Of a stretch of 13,451 nt of DNA, positions 7,474-13,451 are shown one piece after another. The position numbers and the translations under genes are program-made. Source of the stretch: an uncultured Bacteroides sp. (GTDB lineage: Bacteria > Bacteroidota > Bacteroidia > Bacteroidales > UBA11471); assembly GCA_905210875.1 (NCBI GenBank), contig CAJLYN010000039.1, forward strand, positions 1 through 13,451, in the 5' to 3' direction. Below the pieces are notes generated by a model, which was not told the origin of the DNA, searched no databases, and saw nothing but the letters and a program-made list of their open reading frames with translations. Positions within the stretch are counted from its first letter, which is position 1, and each line of letters begins with the position of its first letter.

Positions 7474-7583
7474 TATGGAACAGCCGGAAGCCCGGCGCCG
7501 GAGGGAAGGACAGAGAGAGTACCGCTCGCCATCTTCACCGCCGCCGCTCTGCCGCTCGCCACATATTGTGTAAACAACCCAGC

Positions 7584-8819
7584 ATGAAAGAATTCATACT
7601 CACCGAAGAAGTAAACGAACGCGCCGTACTGGTGGGCCTGATTACCCCCACACAGAACGAAGCCAAAGCCAACGAATACCTCGACGAACTGGCATTTCTT
7701 GCCGAAACCGCCGGTGCCGAACCGGTCAAGAAATTCCTGCAACGCATCGACCAGCCCAACTCGGTAACCTTTGTGGGCAGCGGCAAGCTGGCCGAGATAA
7801 AAGCCTTTGTCGAAGAGAACGAGATAGGACTGGTCATCTGCGACGACGAACTCTCGCCCAAGCAACTGAAAAACATAGAGCAGGCATTGCAGGTGAAGAT
7901 TCTCGACCGCACAAGCCTCATTCTCGACATATTTGCCAAACGGGCCCAGACGGCCCACGCCAAGACCCAGGTGGAACTGGCCCAGTACCAATACCTGCTG
8001 CCGCGCCTTACCCGGCTGTGGACCCACCTCGAACGGCAACGGGGCGGTATCGGTATGCGCGGTCCCGGTGAGACACAAATCGAGACCGACCGCCGTATCA
8101 TTCTCGACAAAATCGCCCTGCTCAAACAGGAGTTGAAACACATCGACCGGCAAAAGAGTATCCAGCGAAAAAACCGCGGAAAGATGGTGCGCGTGGCTCT
8201 CGTGGGATATACCAACGTGGGAAAATCGACCCTGATGAACCTGTTGAGCAAATCGGAGGTCTTTGCCGAGAACAAACTCTTCGCCACCCTCGACACGACG
8301 GTGCGCAAAGTCATCATCGACAACCTGCCGTTCCTGCTCACCGACACGGTAGGGTTCATTCGCAAACTGCCCACCCACCTGGTCGAGTCGTTCAAGTCGA
8401 CCCTCGACGAGGTGCGCGAGGCCGACCTGCTCCTGCACATTGTCGACATCTCCCACCCCGCTTTCGAGGAGCAAATCGAAATCGTGAACAAGACCCTGTA
8501 TGAGGTGTGCAACGCCACCGACAAACCCATGATTCTCGTCTTCAACAAAATCGACGCCTACAAGCACGTCGAGAAAGAGCCCGACGACCTGTCGCCACGC
8601 ACCCGGGAAAACATCACCCTCGATGAACTGAAAGAGTCGTGGATGTCGCGTATGCACGAAAACTGCATCTTCATCTCGGCCCGCGAACGCAGCAACATCG
8701 AAGAGTTGAAACAGCTTCTCTACCAGCGGGTAAAAGAGATACACGTCACCCGCTTCCCCTACAACGACTTTCTCTTTGAGAAATACGACTCGCTCGACGA
8801 CAACAACGAAACCCTTTAA
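7584..8819 (+). CDS. hflX: GTPase HflX (ribosome-associated)
   Basis: A 411-residue GTPase. HflX binds the 50S subunit and, in E. coli, splits stalled 70S ribosomes under heat stress. The N-terminal HflX domain (about 10-110) contains FVGSGKLAEIK. A linker helix region carries the signature RGPGETQIETDRR (159-171). The G domain has G1 GYTNVGKST (208-216), G2 around FATLDTT (233-239), G3 DTVG (254-257), G4 NKID (321-324), and G5 SAR (365-367). The ATG at 7584 is preferred over the upstream in-frame TTG at 7566 because the conserved sequence starts there. It is followed after 13 bp by a thioesterase gene and then dprA, all in the same direction. Confidence 0.95.
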   Translation: MKEFILTEEVNERAVLVGLITPTQNEAKANEYLDELAFLAETAGAEPVKKFLQRIDQPNSVTFVGSGKLAEIKAFVEENEIGLVICDDELSPKQLKNIEQALQVKILDRTSLILDIFAKRAQTAHAKTQVELAQYQYLLPRLTRLWTHLERQRGGIGMRGPGETQIETDRRIILDKIALLKQELKHIDRQKSIQRKNRGKMVRVALVGYTNVGKSTLMNLLSKSEVFAENKLFATLDTTVRKVIIDNLPFLLTDTVGFIRKLPTHLVESFKSTLDEVREADLLLHIVDISHPAFEEQIEIVNKTLYEVCNATDKPMILVFNKIDAYKHVEKEPDDLSPRTRENITLDELKESWMSRMHENCIFISARERSNIEELKQLLYQRVKEIHVTRFPYNDFLFEKYDSLDDNNETL

Positions 8820-8832
8820 AAACCCTTCCTCT

Positions 8833-9243
8833 ATGGAAAAGCCACACTACATACACGAAATTGAGTTAAAGGTGCGCGACTACGAATGCGACATGCAAGG
8901 CATCGTCAACAATGCCAACTACCAGCACTACATGGAACACGCCCGCCACGAATTTCTCCTAAGTGCAGGCAAAGGATTTACCGACCTGCGCGAGCTGGGC
9001 ATCGAGTGTGTGGTTCGTCGGGTCGACATCGAATACCGCGTATCCCTGCGCAGCAAAGACATAGCCGTGTGCCGGCTGTACCTGCGGCGTGAAGGGTCCA
9101 AATATGTCTTTTATCAGGACATCTACCGCAAAAGCGACGACAAGCTCTGCACCCGCGGAAAGGTAGAGAGTGTAGCCACCGTCAACGGCCACGCCACCCG
9201 GGGCGACGAGCTGGCCGAGTATTTCAAGGACTACCTGTCGTAA
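8833..9243 (+). CDS. Acyl-CoA thioesterase, hotdog (4HBT) family
   Basis: A 136-residue single-domain hotdog protein of the YbgC/4-hydroxybenzoyl-CoA thioesterase group, which hydrolyses acyl-CoA thioesters. The active-site stretch is YECDMQGIVNNANYQHYMEH (17-36), with Asp20 in the place of the catalytic acid, followed by ARHEFL and VRRVDIEYRVSL (61-72). The length is typical. The ATG at 8833 fits the family start, and the longer in-frame extension upstream is unlike it. It starts 13 bp after hflX and ends 5 bp before the GTG of the dprA 5' part, so the three genes probably form an operon. The substrate is unknown. Confidence 0.9.
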   Translation: MEKPHYIHEIELKVRDYECDMQGIVNNANYQHYMEHARHEFLLSAGKGFTDLRELGIECVVRRVDIEYRVSLRSKDIAVCRLYLRREGSKYVFYQDIYRKSDDKLCTRGKVESVATVNGHATRGDELAEYFKDYLS

Positions 9244-9248
9244 CCACC

Positions 9249-9337
9249 GTGATACCCACAACCGGCCTCCGATATGCCATAGCCCTTTCGCTGATGAAGG
9301 GCATGAACCGGCAAGCCGCCGAGCGGCCGACGGCGAC
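9249..9337 (+). other. dprA: Out-of-frame 5' part of dprA
   Basis: From GTG at 9249, the reading frame encodes IPTTGLRYAIALSLMKG, then MNRQAAER, which resembles the usual DprA N-terminus (helical SAM/HhH-like region). After codon CGG at 9324-9326 this frame loses resemblance, while the next frame resumes DprA-like sequence at GDMEALF. The shift needs one missing base (or two extra) around 9324-9331. Adding one base there would give about 368 residues, near the usual length. This segment is 5 bp after the thioesterase stop. Confidence 0.7.
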
Positions 9338-10354
9338 ATGGAGGCCCTGTTCGACGCATCGCCCGAGAGTTGGCGCGAGAAGGTGGGCACCGTTGCGCCG
9401 CTGTTCGACCTCGAAAGCCGCCAGAGAGCCCTCGCAGCCGCCGATACCGAGATAAGATTTATCGAGCAGAAAAACATCACCCCGCTTTTCTTTACCGACC
9501 CCGACTATCCTGCACTGCTGCATGAATGTCCCGACGCGCCCCTGATGCTCTATTTCAAGGGCGAGGGCAACCCCAATCCCCATCGGGTACTGAGCATCGT
9601 CGGCACCCGCAAGGCAACACGCTACGGACGCGACTTCTGTACCGACCTGCTGGCCGACCTGTCTCGTGCCGTTCCGGGGCTCACCATTGTCAGCGGCATG
9701 GCCTACGGCATCGACATCTGCGCCCACCGCGAGGCCCTGAAAAACAGCCTCCCCACCATCGGCGTACTGGCCCACGGACTGCACACGCTCTACCCGTCGG
9801 CCCACTGCGCCACGGCACAAGAGGCCGAACATCACGGAGGGCTGCTCACCGAATACACCTCACAACAGCCCATACTGAAAATAAACTTCGTGGCGCGCAA
9901 CCGCATCGTGGCCGGCATGAGCGAGGCCACACTGGTCGTGGAGTCGGCCGAGAAGGGCGGCGCCCTCATCACCGCACGACTGGCCCGCGACTACAACCGC
10001 GACGTATTTGCCCTGCCGGGCAATATCGGACAGGAAAGTTCGGCCGGCTGCAACCGTCTCATACACGACAACATTGCCGCTCTTGTAACCTCGGCCGCGG
10101 ATATTGTAGAGGCCTTGGGCTGGGAAACCTCTGTCAGCCCGAAAGAGTGCCGCCAACAACCCCTGTTTCCCGATATCAGCGAAAAAGAGGCCCTGATCCT
10201 GCGAATACTGCAAGACCAGGGCGAAATGCAAATCAATCCCCTCACCGTGACGGCAGGACTGCCGGCCGGCGAAGTGTTGTCGACACTACTCGAAATGGAA
10301 TTCAAAGGGCTCGTGCGCACCCTCCCGGGAGGCATTTTCAGAGCCGTCAAATAA
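9338..10354 (+). CDS. dprA: DNA-processing protein DprA (main frame; 5' end apparently frameshifted)
   Basis: DprA binds single-stranded DNA and loads RecA during natural transformation; it is also conserved in species not known to be competent. The Rossmann-fold core is complete: SIVGTRKATRYG, SGMAYGIDICAHREAL, TIGVLAHGLHTLYPSAH, GGLLTEY, then FVARNRIVAGMSEATLVVES and KGGALITARLARDYNRDVFA, ending LPGN...GCNRLI. The C-terminal winged-helix region (about 275-338) follows PLFPDISEKEALIL. The first ATG in this frame (9338) gives 338 residues and lacks the N-terminal helical region, which is encoded in another frame just upstream. The core may still be made from 9338. The stop overlaps the convergent ABC ATPase gene by 8 bp. 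The shift may be a true mutation or a sequence error. Confidence 0.9.
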   Translation: MEALFDASPESWREKVGTVAPLFDLESRQRALAAADTEIRFIEQKNITPLFFTDPDYPALLHECPDAPLMLYFKGEGNPNPHRVLSIVGTRKATRYGRDFCTDLLADLSRAVPGLTIVSGMAYGIDICAHREALKNSLPTIGVLAHGLHTLYPSAHCATAQEAEHHGGLLTEYTSQQPILKINFVARNRIVAGMSEATLVVESAEKGGALITARLARDYNRDVFALPGNIGQESSAGCNRLIHDNIAALVTSAADIVEALGWETSVSPKECRQQPLFPDISEKEALILRILQDQGEMQINPLTVTAGLPAGEVLSTLLEMEFKGLVRTLPGGIFRAVK

Positions 10355-11021
10355 GGGTTCCGCCCTGCGACGGAATCTCCTCCACATATTTATGCACCTT
10401 GAACTGTCGTGTGGCCAAGGGCTCGAAAATACCCTCTTCGTGCGTAACCAGCACCACCGTCGCCGACCGATTGGCCTCGCGCAGGAAGTCTATCATCATC
10501 GAACCGAAACGATGGTCGACATACGATGTGGGCTCATCAAGGACGAGCACCTCGGGGTCGGTAATCAGCGCCCGTCCGAACAGTACCCGCTGCAACTGCC
10601 CGCCCGACAACTCTCCAATCGAAGCCGACGCATAATCGGCCAGTTCCATACGCTGCAACATATCGTCGACCCGGCGGCGGGCCTCACGACGCGCCATCTT
10701 CCGGCCGAGCAGCCCCATAGCCATCACCTCCGATACCGTAATCGGGAAATGGGAGTCGATGCGGCTCTTTTGCGGGAGATACCCGATGTTAAGCGAAGAG
10801 ACCGTCGCCCCGTCGCGATAGTACGACACAGTACCCCTGTCGGGCGGCAACAGCCCCAGGACGACCCGCAGCAGCGTCGTCTTACCGCCACCGTTGGGAC
10901 CCTTAATCAAGACAAAATCACCCCGGTCTATCTGCAACGAGACGTCGGAGAGCGTCAAACGGTTGTCATACCGCAAATCGACATGACGCAAAACAATCTG
11001 TTTCTTATCGCACAAAAGCAT
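10347..11021 (-). CDS. znuC: ABC transporter ATP-binding protein, zinc/manganese (ZnuC-like)
   Basis: A 224-residue ABC ATPase that powers import of a metal ion with a membrane permease. Visible motifs: Walker A GPNGGGKTT (41-49), Q-loop Gln84 in GYLPQKSRID, signature LSGGQLQR (138-145), Walker B VLVLDEPTS (158-166), and switch His194 in VTHEE. The Q-loop sequence and length fit the ZnuC/MntB metal family, and the gene overlaps the stop of the ZnuA-like binding-protein gene by 17 bp, showing translational coupling. The ATG at 11021 is chosen over an in-frame TTG at 11027. No permease gene follows: the next gene is convergent dprA, with overlapping 3' ends. Zinc is likely, but manganese or iron is possible. 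Confidence 0.88.
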   Translation of the reverse strand: MLLCDKKQIVLRHVDLRYDNRLTLSDVSLQIDRGDFVLIKGPNGGGKTTLLRVVLGLLPPDRGTVSYYRDGATVSSLNIGYLPQKSRIDSHFPITVSEVMAMGLLGRKMARREARRRVDDMLQRMELADYASASIGELSGGQLQRVLFGRALITDPEVLVLDEPTSYVDHRFGSMMIDFLREANRSATVVLVTHEEGIFEPLATRQFKVHKYVEEIPSQGGTLI

Positions 11022-11892
11022 CGGCAATACGCTTTATTTCATCACTCCAATCATAGGCCAGCGGATTAATCATCAAGGTACGGCAACCCACCTCGCGGGC
11101 AAAGGTCTCGGCCTGGCGGGGGTCAAACTCCCGCTGAACAAAAACCACCTCGACGCCGGCACGACGGGCCGAATCGACCATCGTGCGCAGATATTGAGGA
11201 GTGGGCGACTTACCATCGGGTTCGAGGGCCAGTTGCCGCAGGCCGTAATCGGCCGCCCAGTACGAGAGCGTAGGGTGATAGACGGCAAAAGCCTTTCCGG
11301 CCAGAGGTGCCAACTCTGCCGTGAGCAGAGAGTCGACATGGGCCAGTTCAGCATCAAGGCGTCGATAATTGGCCTCATAGACAGTGGCACCGGCCGAATC
11401 GGCCTCGACCAAAGCCCGGTACATCGATTCTACCATGCGGCGGGCCAGCCGGGGCGAGCACCATATGTGGGGATCGGGATAGTCGGCACCGTGGTGCAGA
11501 TGCTCCTCCTCACCGTGGTGATGCACGTGGGTGCCGTAGAGAAGAGGCAACCCGCGGGAAAGGTCGACCACCTGCAACGAAGGGTTGTTTTTCGCCAACG
11601 TTTCCAGCCAGGTGCGTTCAAAGCCCAGGTGGCCACAACTGAAATAGAGGCGGCATCGCGACAGCTCGACCATGGCCGACGGGGGCAGGTCATACGACTC
11701 GGGATTACCGCCGTCGGGCACGGCACACACCACATCGACACGCCCGCCGGCCAACTGTTCGGCCCAGTTCTGCAACGGAGGTATCGTTACCGCCACAGAC
11801 ATTCTCTCCGGCGCAGGGCCGGAGCAGGCGCACACGCCCAGCACCCAGCAAAGAGCCCATAAAAGAATACCGTTTTTTCCACATCTGTTCAT
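11005..11892 (-). CDS. znuA: Metal-binding lipoprotein of an ABC importer (ZnuA-like, cluster A-I)
   Basis: A 295-residue solute-binding protein that captures Zn2+ (or Mn2+) outside the inner membrane. The N-terminus is a lipoprotein signal; Cys23 in GVCACSG is the likely lipidated residue. Candidate metal ligands are His88 (CGHLGFE), His142 (DPHIWCSP), His206 (VYHPTLSYWAADYG) and acidic residues in INPLAYDW near 281. A His-rich loop (HVHHHGEEEHLHHG, 122-135) is characteristic of zinc-type members. The usual first His in the PHxY motif is replaced by Glu65 (NPESYD). It overlaps the ATPase gene by 17 bp and lies 37 bp after the acetyltransferase gene. That gap shows no clear promoter or Zur-type palindrome. 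Confidence 0.9.
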   Translation of the reverse strand: MNRCGKNGILLWALCWVLGVCACSGPAPERMSVAVTIPPLQNWAEQLAGGRVDVVCAVPDGGNPESYDLPPSAMVELSRCRLYFSCGHLGFERTWLETLAKNNPSLQVVDLSRGLPLLYGTHVHHHGEEEHLHHGADYPDPHIWCSPRLARRMVESMYRALVEADSAGATVYEANYRRLDAELAHVDSLLTAELAPLAGKAFAVYHPTLSYWAADYGLRQLALEPDGKSPTPQYLRTMVDSARRAGVEVVFVQREFDPRQAETFAREVGCRTLMINPLAYDWSDEIKRIADAFVR

Positions 11893-11929
11893 CTCGGTCT
11901 ATACTGTTTTCTTATCCGACATCTTATAC

Positions 11930-12499
11930 CTATACATACTTTCCCGGCTCCACGTCATAGACACAACGATGCAGACGGTCGCGTACACTGGCGAAATAGC
12001 CGTCAAACAACTCACTGCCCGGCTGCGAAGGCGCCCCGTAAAACATCAGATACATGGGCAACGGTGCCGCTCCGTCGAAATAGGGCGGCTGCACATAAGG
12101 TCTGGTCGACAAGACAAAACCCGCCCGCTGATAAAAACCGATGCGCCGGCGCGACATCTCGTCGCCGGGACACTCCACTTCAAGCACCATCGGGCGATTT
12201 ATCTCCCCACACAACACGCGCAGGGCCTCCCCGCCATAACCTTTTCCGCGGGTAGAGGGGTCGACAGCAAAATGTTCGCCATACACCATGTCGGGCCACT
12301 CCCAGCAGGAGATAAAACCCACCATTCTGTCGTCGTCGCACAACAGCCGCATCACAAACGGCGAATCCTCACGACGAAGCATCGCCACAATATGGTCGAA
12401 GGGGCGGCGTTCATCGGGCGGGAACGATTGCAGATACAATCCCTCTATATAAGAAAGGGCCTCACTATCGGCCGCAGTTATCGTTTTCAGGTTCAACAT
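11930..12499 (-). CDS. GNAT-family N-acetyltransferase
   Basis: A 189-residue GNAT acetyltransferase, cytosolic, using acetyl-CoA; the substrate is unknown. Family marks are SFPPDERRPFDHI (26-38), the central strand MVGFISCWEWPDMVYGEHFA, the acetyl-CoA loop VDPSTRGKGYGGEALRVL (motif RGxGYG), and late FYQRAGFVL. I prefer the ATG at 12499 (MLNLKTITAADSEAL) because the sequence just upstream is AT-rich, unlike coding sequence in this window, and resembles a Bacteroidota 5' leader; starts at 12544 (ATG) and 12565 (GTG) would add 15 or 22 residues without family resemblance. The gene is divergent from the Lrp regulator and 37 bp upstream of znuA, probably in the same transcript. Confidence 0.82.
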   Translation of the reverse strand: MLNLKTITAADSEALSYIEGLYLQSFPPDERRPFDHIVAMLRREDSPFVMRLLCDDDRMVGFISCWEWPDMVYGEHFAVDPSTRGKGYGGEALRVLCGEINRPMVLEVECPGDEMSRRRIGFYQRAGFVLSTRPYVQPPYFDGAAPLPMYLMFYGAPSQPGSELFDGYFASVRDRLHRCVYDVEPGKYV

Positions 12500-12594
12500 A
12501 TCATAAAAATTTAAATCAGCGGAGCCGTTATCGTCGCCTTCCATACAACTCTTTGAGAGATGCACAAAAGTACATTTCCGCCGGTTCTGAGGAA

Positions 12595-12627
12595 CAAAGA
12601 TAATATTTTTATTCGTTTTTAATGCAA
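12595..12627 (-). promoter_or_regulatory. Bacteroidota-type promoter for the GNAT-znuA-znuC operon
   Basis: On the minus strand TTG (12627-12625), a 22-bp spacer and TATCTTTG (12602-12595) face the acetyltransferase gene. A second -7 match TACTTTTG lies at 12572-12565, for which the TTTG at 12598-12595 could act as the -33 element. Either start would leave 12499 as the first well-placed ATG. The promoter is back to back with that of the Lrp regulator. Confidence 0.6.
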
Positions 12628-12642
12628 TATGTATTTTTTCAT

Positions 12643-12650
12643 TATCTTTG
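12643..12650 (+). promoter_or_regulatory. -7 element for the Lrp/AsnC regulator gene
   Basis: TATCTTTG lies 25 bp before the ATG at 12676, so the leader is about 18-20 nt. The -33 region about 20 bp upstream (TTTTTAA near 12616-12622) is only T-rich. Together with the minus-strand promoter it forms a divergent promoter pair in an AT-rich segment. Confidence 0.6.
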
Positions 12651-12675
12651 TAAGGCTAAACATACACATAATATT

Positions 12676-13251
12676 ATGGGACATCATCAACTGGATAATC
12701 TCGATTATAAAATTCTGAGACTTATCGCATCTAATGCACGTATTCCCTTTCTCGAAGTAGCTCGCGAATGTAATGTTTCGGGTGCTGCCATACACCAAAG
12801 GGTGCAAAAACTTACCAACCTCGGTATCATAAAAGGTTCGGAATTCACACTTGATTCCAATCGTATCGGCTTTGAAACCTGCGCCTATATCGGAGTTTTC
12901 CTGCAAAGCCCGGGTCAGTTCAAGGATGTCATAGAAAAACTGAAAGAAATTCCCGAAGTTGTGGAGTGCCACTATACCACGGGAAAATATGATATGTTTT
13001 TGAAAATATATGCCCGCAACAACAGCCACATGTTGCAAATTATTCATACCAAACTGCAACCGTTGGGATTGGCTCGCACCGAGTCGATTATCTCTTTCAA
13101 AGAGGCATTCCGCCGCCAGTTGCCCATTGAAAACCTCGCTACTTACGAGAAAGAAGAAATCGCTATGGAACCTAGCGAAGACCTGGCCGACCTGCCCGAA
13201 GAACCCGTAAAAAAGAAAAGAGGTCGCAAAAGCAACAGTCACAACAGCTAA
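12676..13251 (+). CDS. Lrp/AsnC-family transcriptional regulator with basic C-terminal tail
   Basis: A 191-residue feast/famine regulator. An N-terminal winged HTH (about 5-55: LDNLDYKILRLIASNARIPF, VARECNVSGAAIHQRVQKL) is followed by the RAM ligand-binding/oligomerisation domain (about 68-145), with the effector-turn sequence TTGKYDMFLKIY. Family members bind amino acids and form octamers that wrap DNA. Usual Lrp proteins end near 150-165 residues; here residues 155-178 are acidic and 179-191 are basic, with KKKRGRKS resembling an AT-hook. The ATG at 12676 is chosen because the family sequence starts there. It is divergent from the acetyltransferase-znuA-znuC operon, so autoregulation or control of that operon is plausible but unproven. 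Confidence 0.92.
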   Translation: MGHHQLDNLDYKILRLIASNARIPFLEVARECNVSGAAIHQRVQKLTNLGIIKGSEFTLDSNRIGFETCAYIGVFLQSPGQFKDVIEKLKEIPEVVECHYTTGKYDMFLKIYARNNSHMLQIIHTKLQPLGLARTESIISFKEAFRRQLPIENLATYEKEEIAMEPSEDLADLPEEPVKKKRGRKSNSHNS

Positions 13252-13309
13252 TCGATTCTGAACGTGACCAGACAAACCTCATATAGAATAGCAACTGAAA
13301 AAAGACCAT

Positions 13310-13340
13310 AAAAAATCTCCGGTAAACCGGAGATTTTTTT
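13310..13340. terminator. Bidirectional rho-independent terminator
   Basis: A-rich arm ending ATCTCCGG (13310-13322), a TAAA loop (13323-13326), and CCGGAGAT followed by a T-run (13327-13340) make a stem of about 13 bp with T-tracts readable on both strands. It sits 58 bp after the Lrp regulator and faces the minus-strand gene entering from the right, so it can stop transcription from both sides. Confidence 0.88.
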
Positions 13341-13386
13341 ATTTCGGGCGGGAAGCGCGGCATTGGCCGCAGCCATGTGTCCGTTC

Positions 13387-13413
13387 GGGTGGGATCCGGT
13401 CAGGATTCCACCC
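13387..13413. other. Hairpin over the stop codon of the right-edge gene
   Basis: GGGTGGGATCC (13387-13397) pairs with GGATTCCACCC (13403-13413), 11 bp with one G-U pair and a 5-nt loop. The loop holds the TGA of the minus-strand gene. No T-run follows on either strand, so it is not a standard terminator. Confidence 0.4.
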
Positions 13414-13451
13414 TTCTCACCATTTCCTCCGCCGGGTCGATGAGAGGCAGG
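13400..13451 (-). CDS. C-terminal tip of an unidentified protein
   Basis: The minus strand reads LPLIDPAEEMVRRVES then TGA (13402-13400). Codon composition is like neighbouring genes, and the bidirectional terminator lies 60 bp beyond, as expected for the end of a gene. LIDPAEE is reminiscent of the C-terminus of some glutamate/aspartate racemases, but 16 residues are too few for an assignment. Confidence 0.4.
   Translation of the reverse strand, partial: LPLIDPAEEMVRRVES

Noticed and set aside
7329..8744. Long minus-strand open frame (471 codons) opposite hflX
   Set aside because: The plus strand encodes a complete HflX with all GTPase motifs. GC-rich codon usage commonly leaves the opposite strand open, and the minus-strand product has no recognisable domain.
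11893..11929. Possible Zur operator before znuA
   Set aside because: The AT-rich 37-bp gap has TATA-like repeats but no convincing palindrome or -7 element.
11672..12514. Plus-strand open frame (280 codons) across znuA and the acetyltransferase
   Set aside because: It spans two well-supported minus-strand genes and has no domain of its own.
13341..13399. Possible small RNA or gene between the terminator and the right-edge gene
   Set aside because: Only 59 bp without a promoter or start; it is probably the 3' untranslated region of the minus-strand gene.

Overview
This window looks like core chromosome of a GC-rich Bacteroidales bacterium (Bacteroidota). Three things point there. The promoters follow the Bacteroidota TTTG/TTG-N19-22-TAnnTTTG pattern: the -7 octamer TATCTTTG occurs five times and TAACTTTG once, each just upstream of a gene. 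Shine-Dalgarno sequences are mostly absent. The gene set and protein variants also fit (dut followed by a TPR protein, a cupin/acyl-CoA ligase pair, and a ZnuA-like protein with Glu at the usual first His position). The genus cannot be fixed from the sequence alone. I see no tRNA, rRNA, CRISPR array, insertion sequence or phage gene.

Layout. Positions 1-679 (minus): dUTPase (dut) followed by the cut N-terminus of a secreted TPR protein. A divergent gap (680-844) leads to plus-strand dgt (dGTP triphosphohydrolase) and a TPM-domain membrane protein with zinc ribbons (845-3450). Next comes a separately promoted pair, an HTH-cupin regulator and an AMP-binding acyl-CoA ligase (3558-5792), closed by a strong hairpin terminator. 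A structured 306-bp intergenic stretch precedes yaaA and a maltose/galactoside O-acetyltransferase (6099-7438). hflX, a hotdog thioesterase and dprA form a co-directional run (7584-10354). On the minus strand, an acetyltransferase, a ZnuA-like lipoprotein and an ABC ATPase (12499 down to 10347) probably form one operon that meets dprA tail to tail with an 8-bp overlap. An Lrp/AsnC regulator (12676-13251) diverges from the acetyltransferase and ends at a clear bidirectional terminator, beyond which the C-terminal tip of a minus-strand gene enters the window.

Shared themes. dut and dgt both handle non-standard or excess deoxynucleotide triphosphates and sit back to back. The cupin regulator and acyl-CoA ligase look like a regulator-enzyme pair. 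The metal-uptake genes have no membrane permease beside them.

Most notable points: dprA appears to carry a frameshift near its 5' end (about 9324-9331); the intergenic region 5820-6016 contains a hairpin arm repeated in inverted and direct form, like a small non-coding or MITE-like element; the zinc-type ABC genes lack a permease. I found no convincing new multi-gene system; most of the window is ordinary housekeeping sequence.
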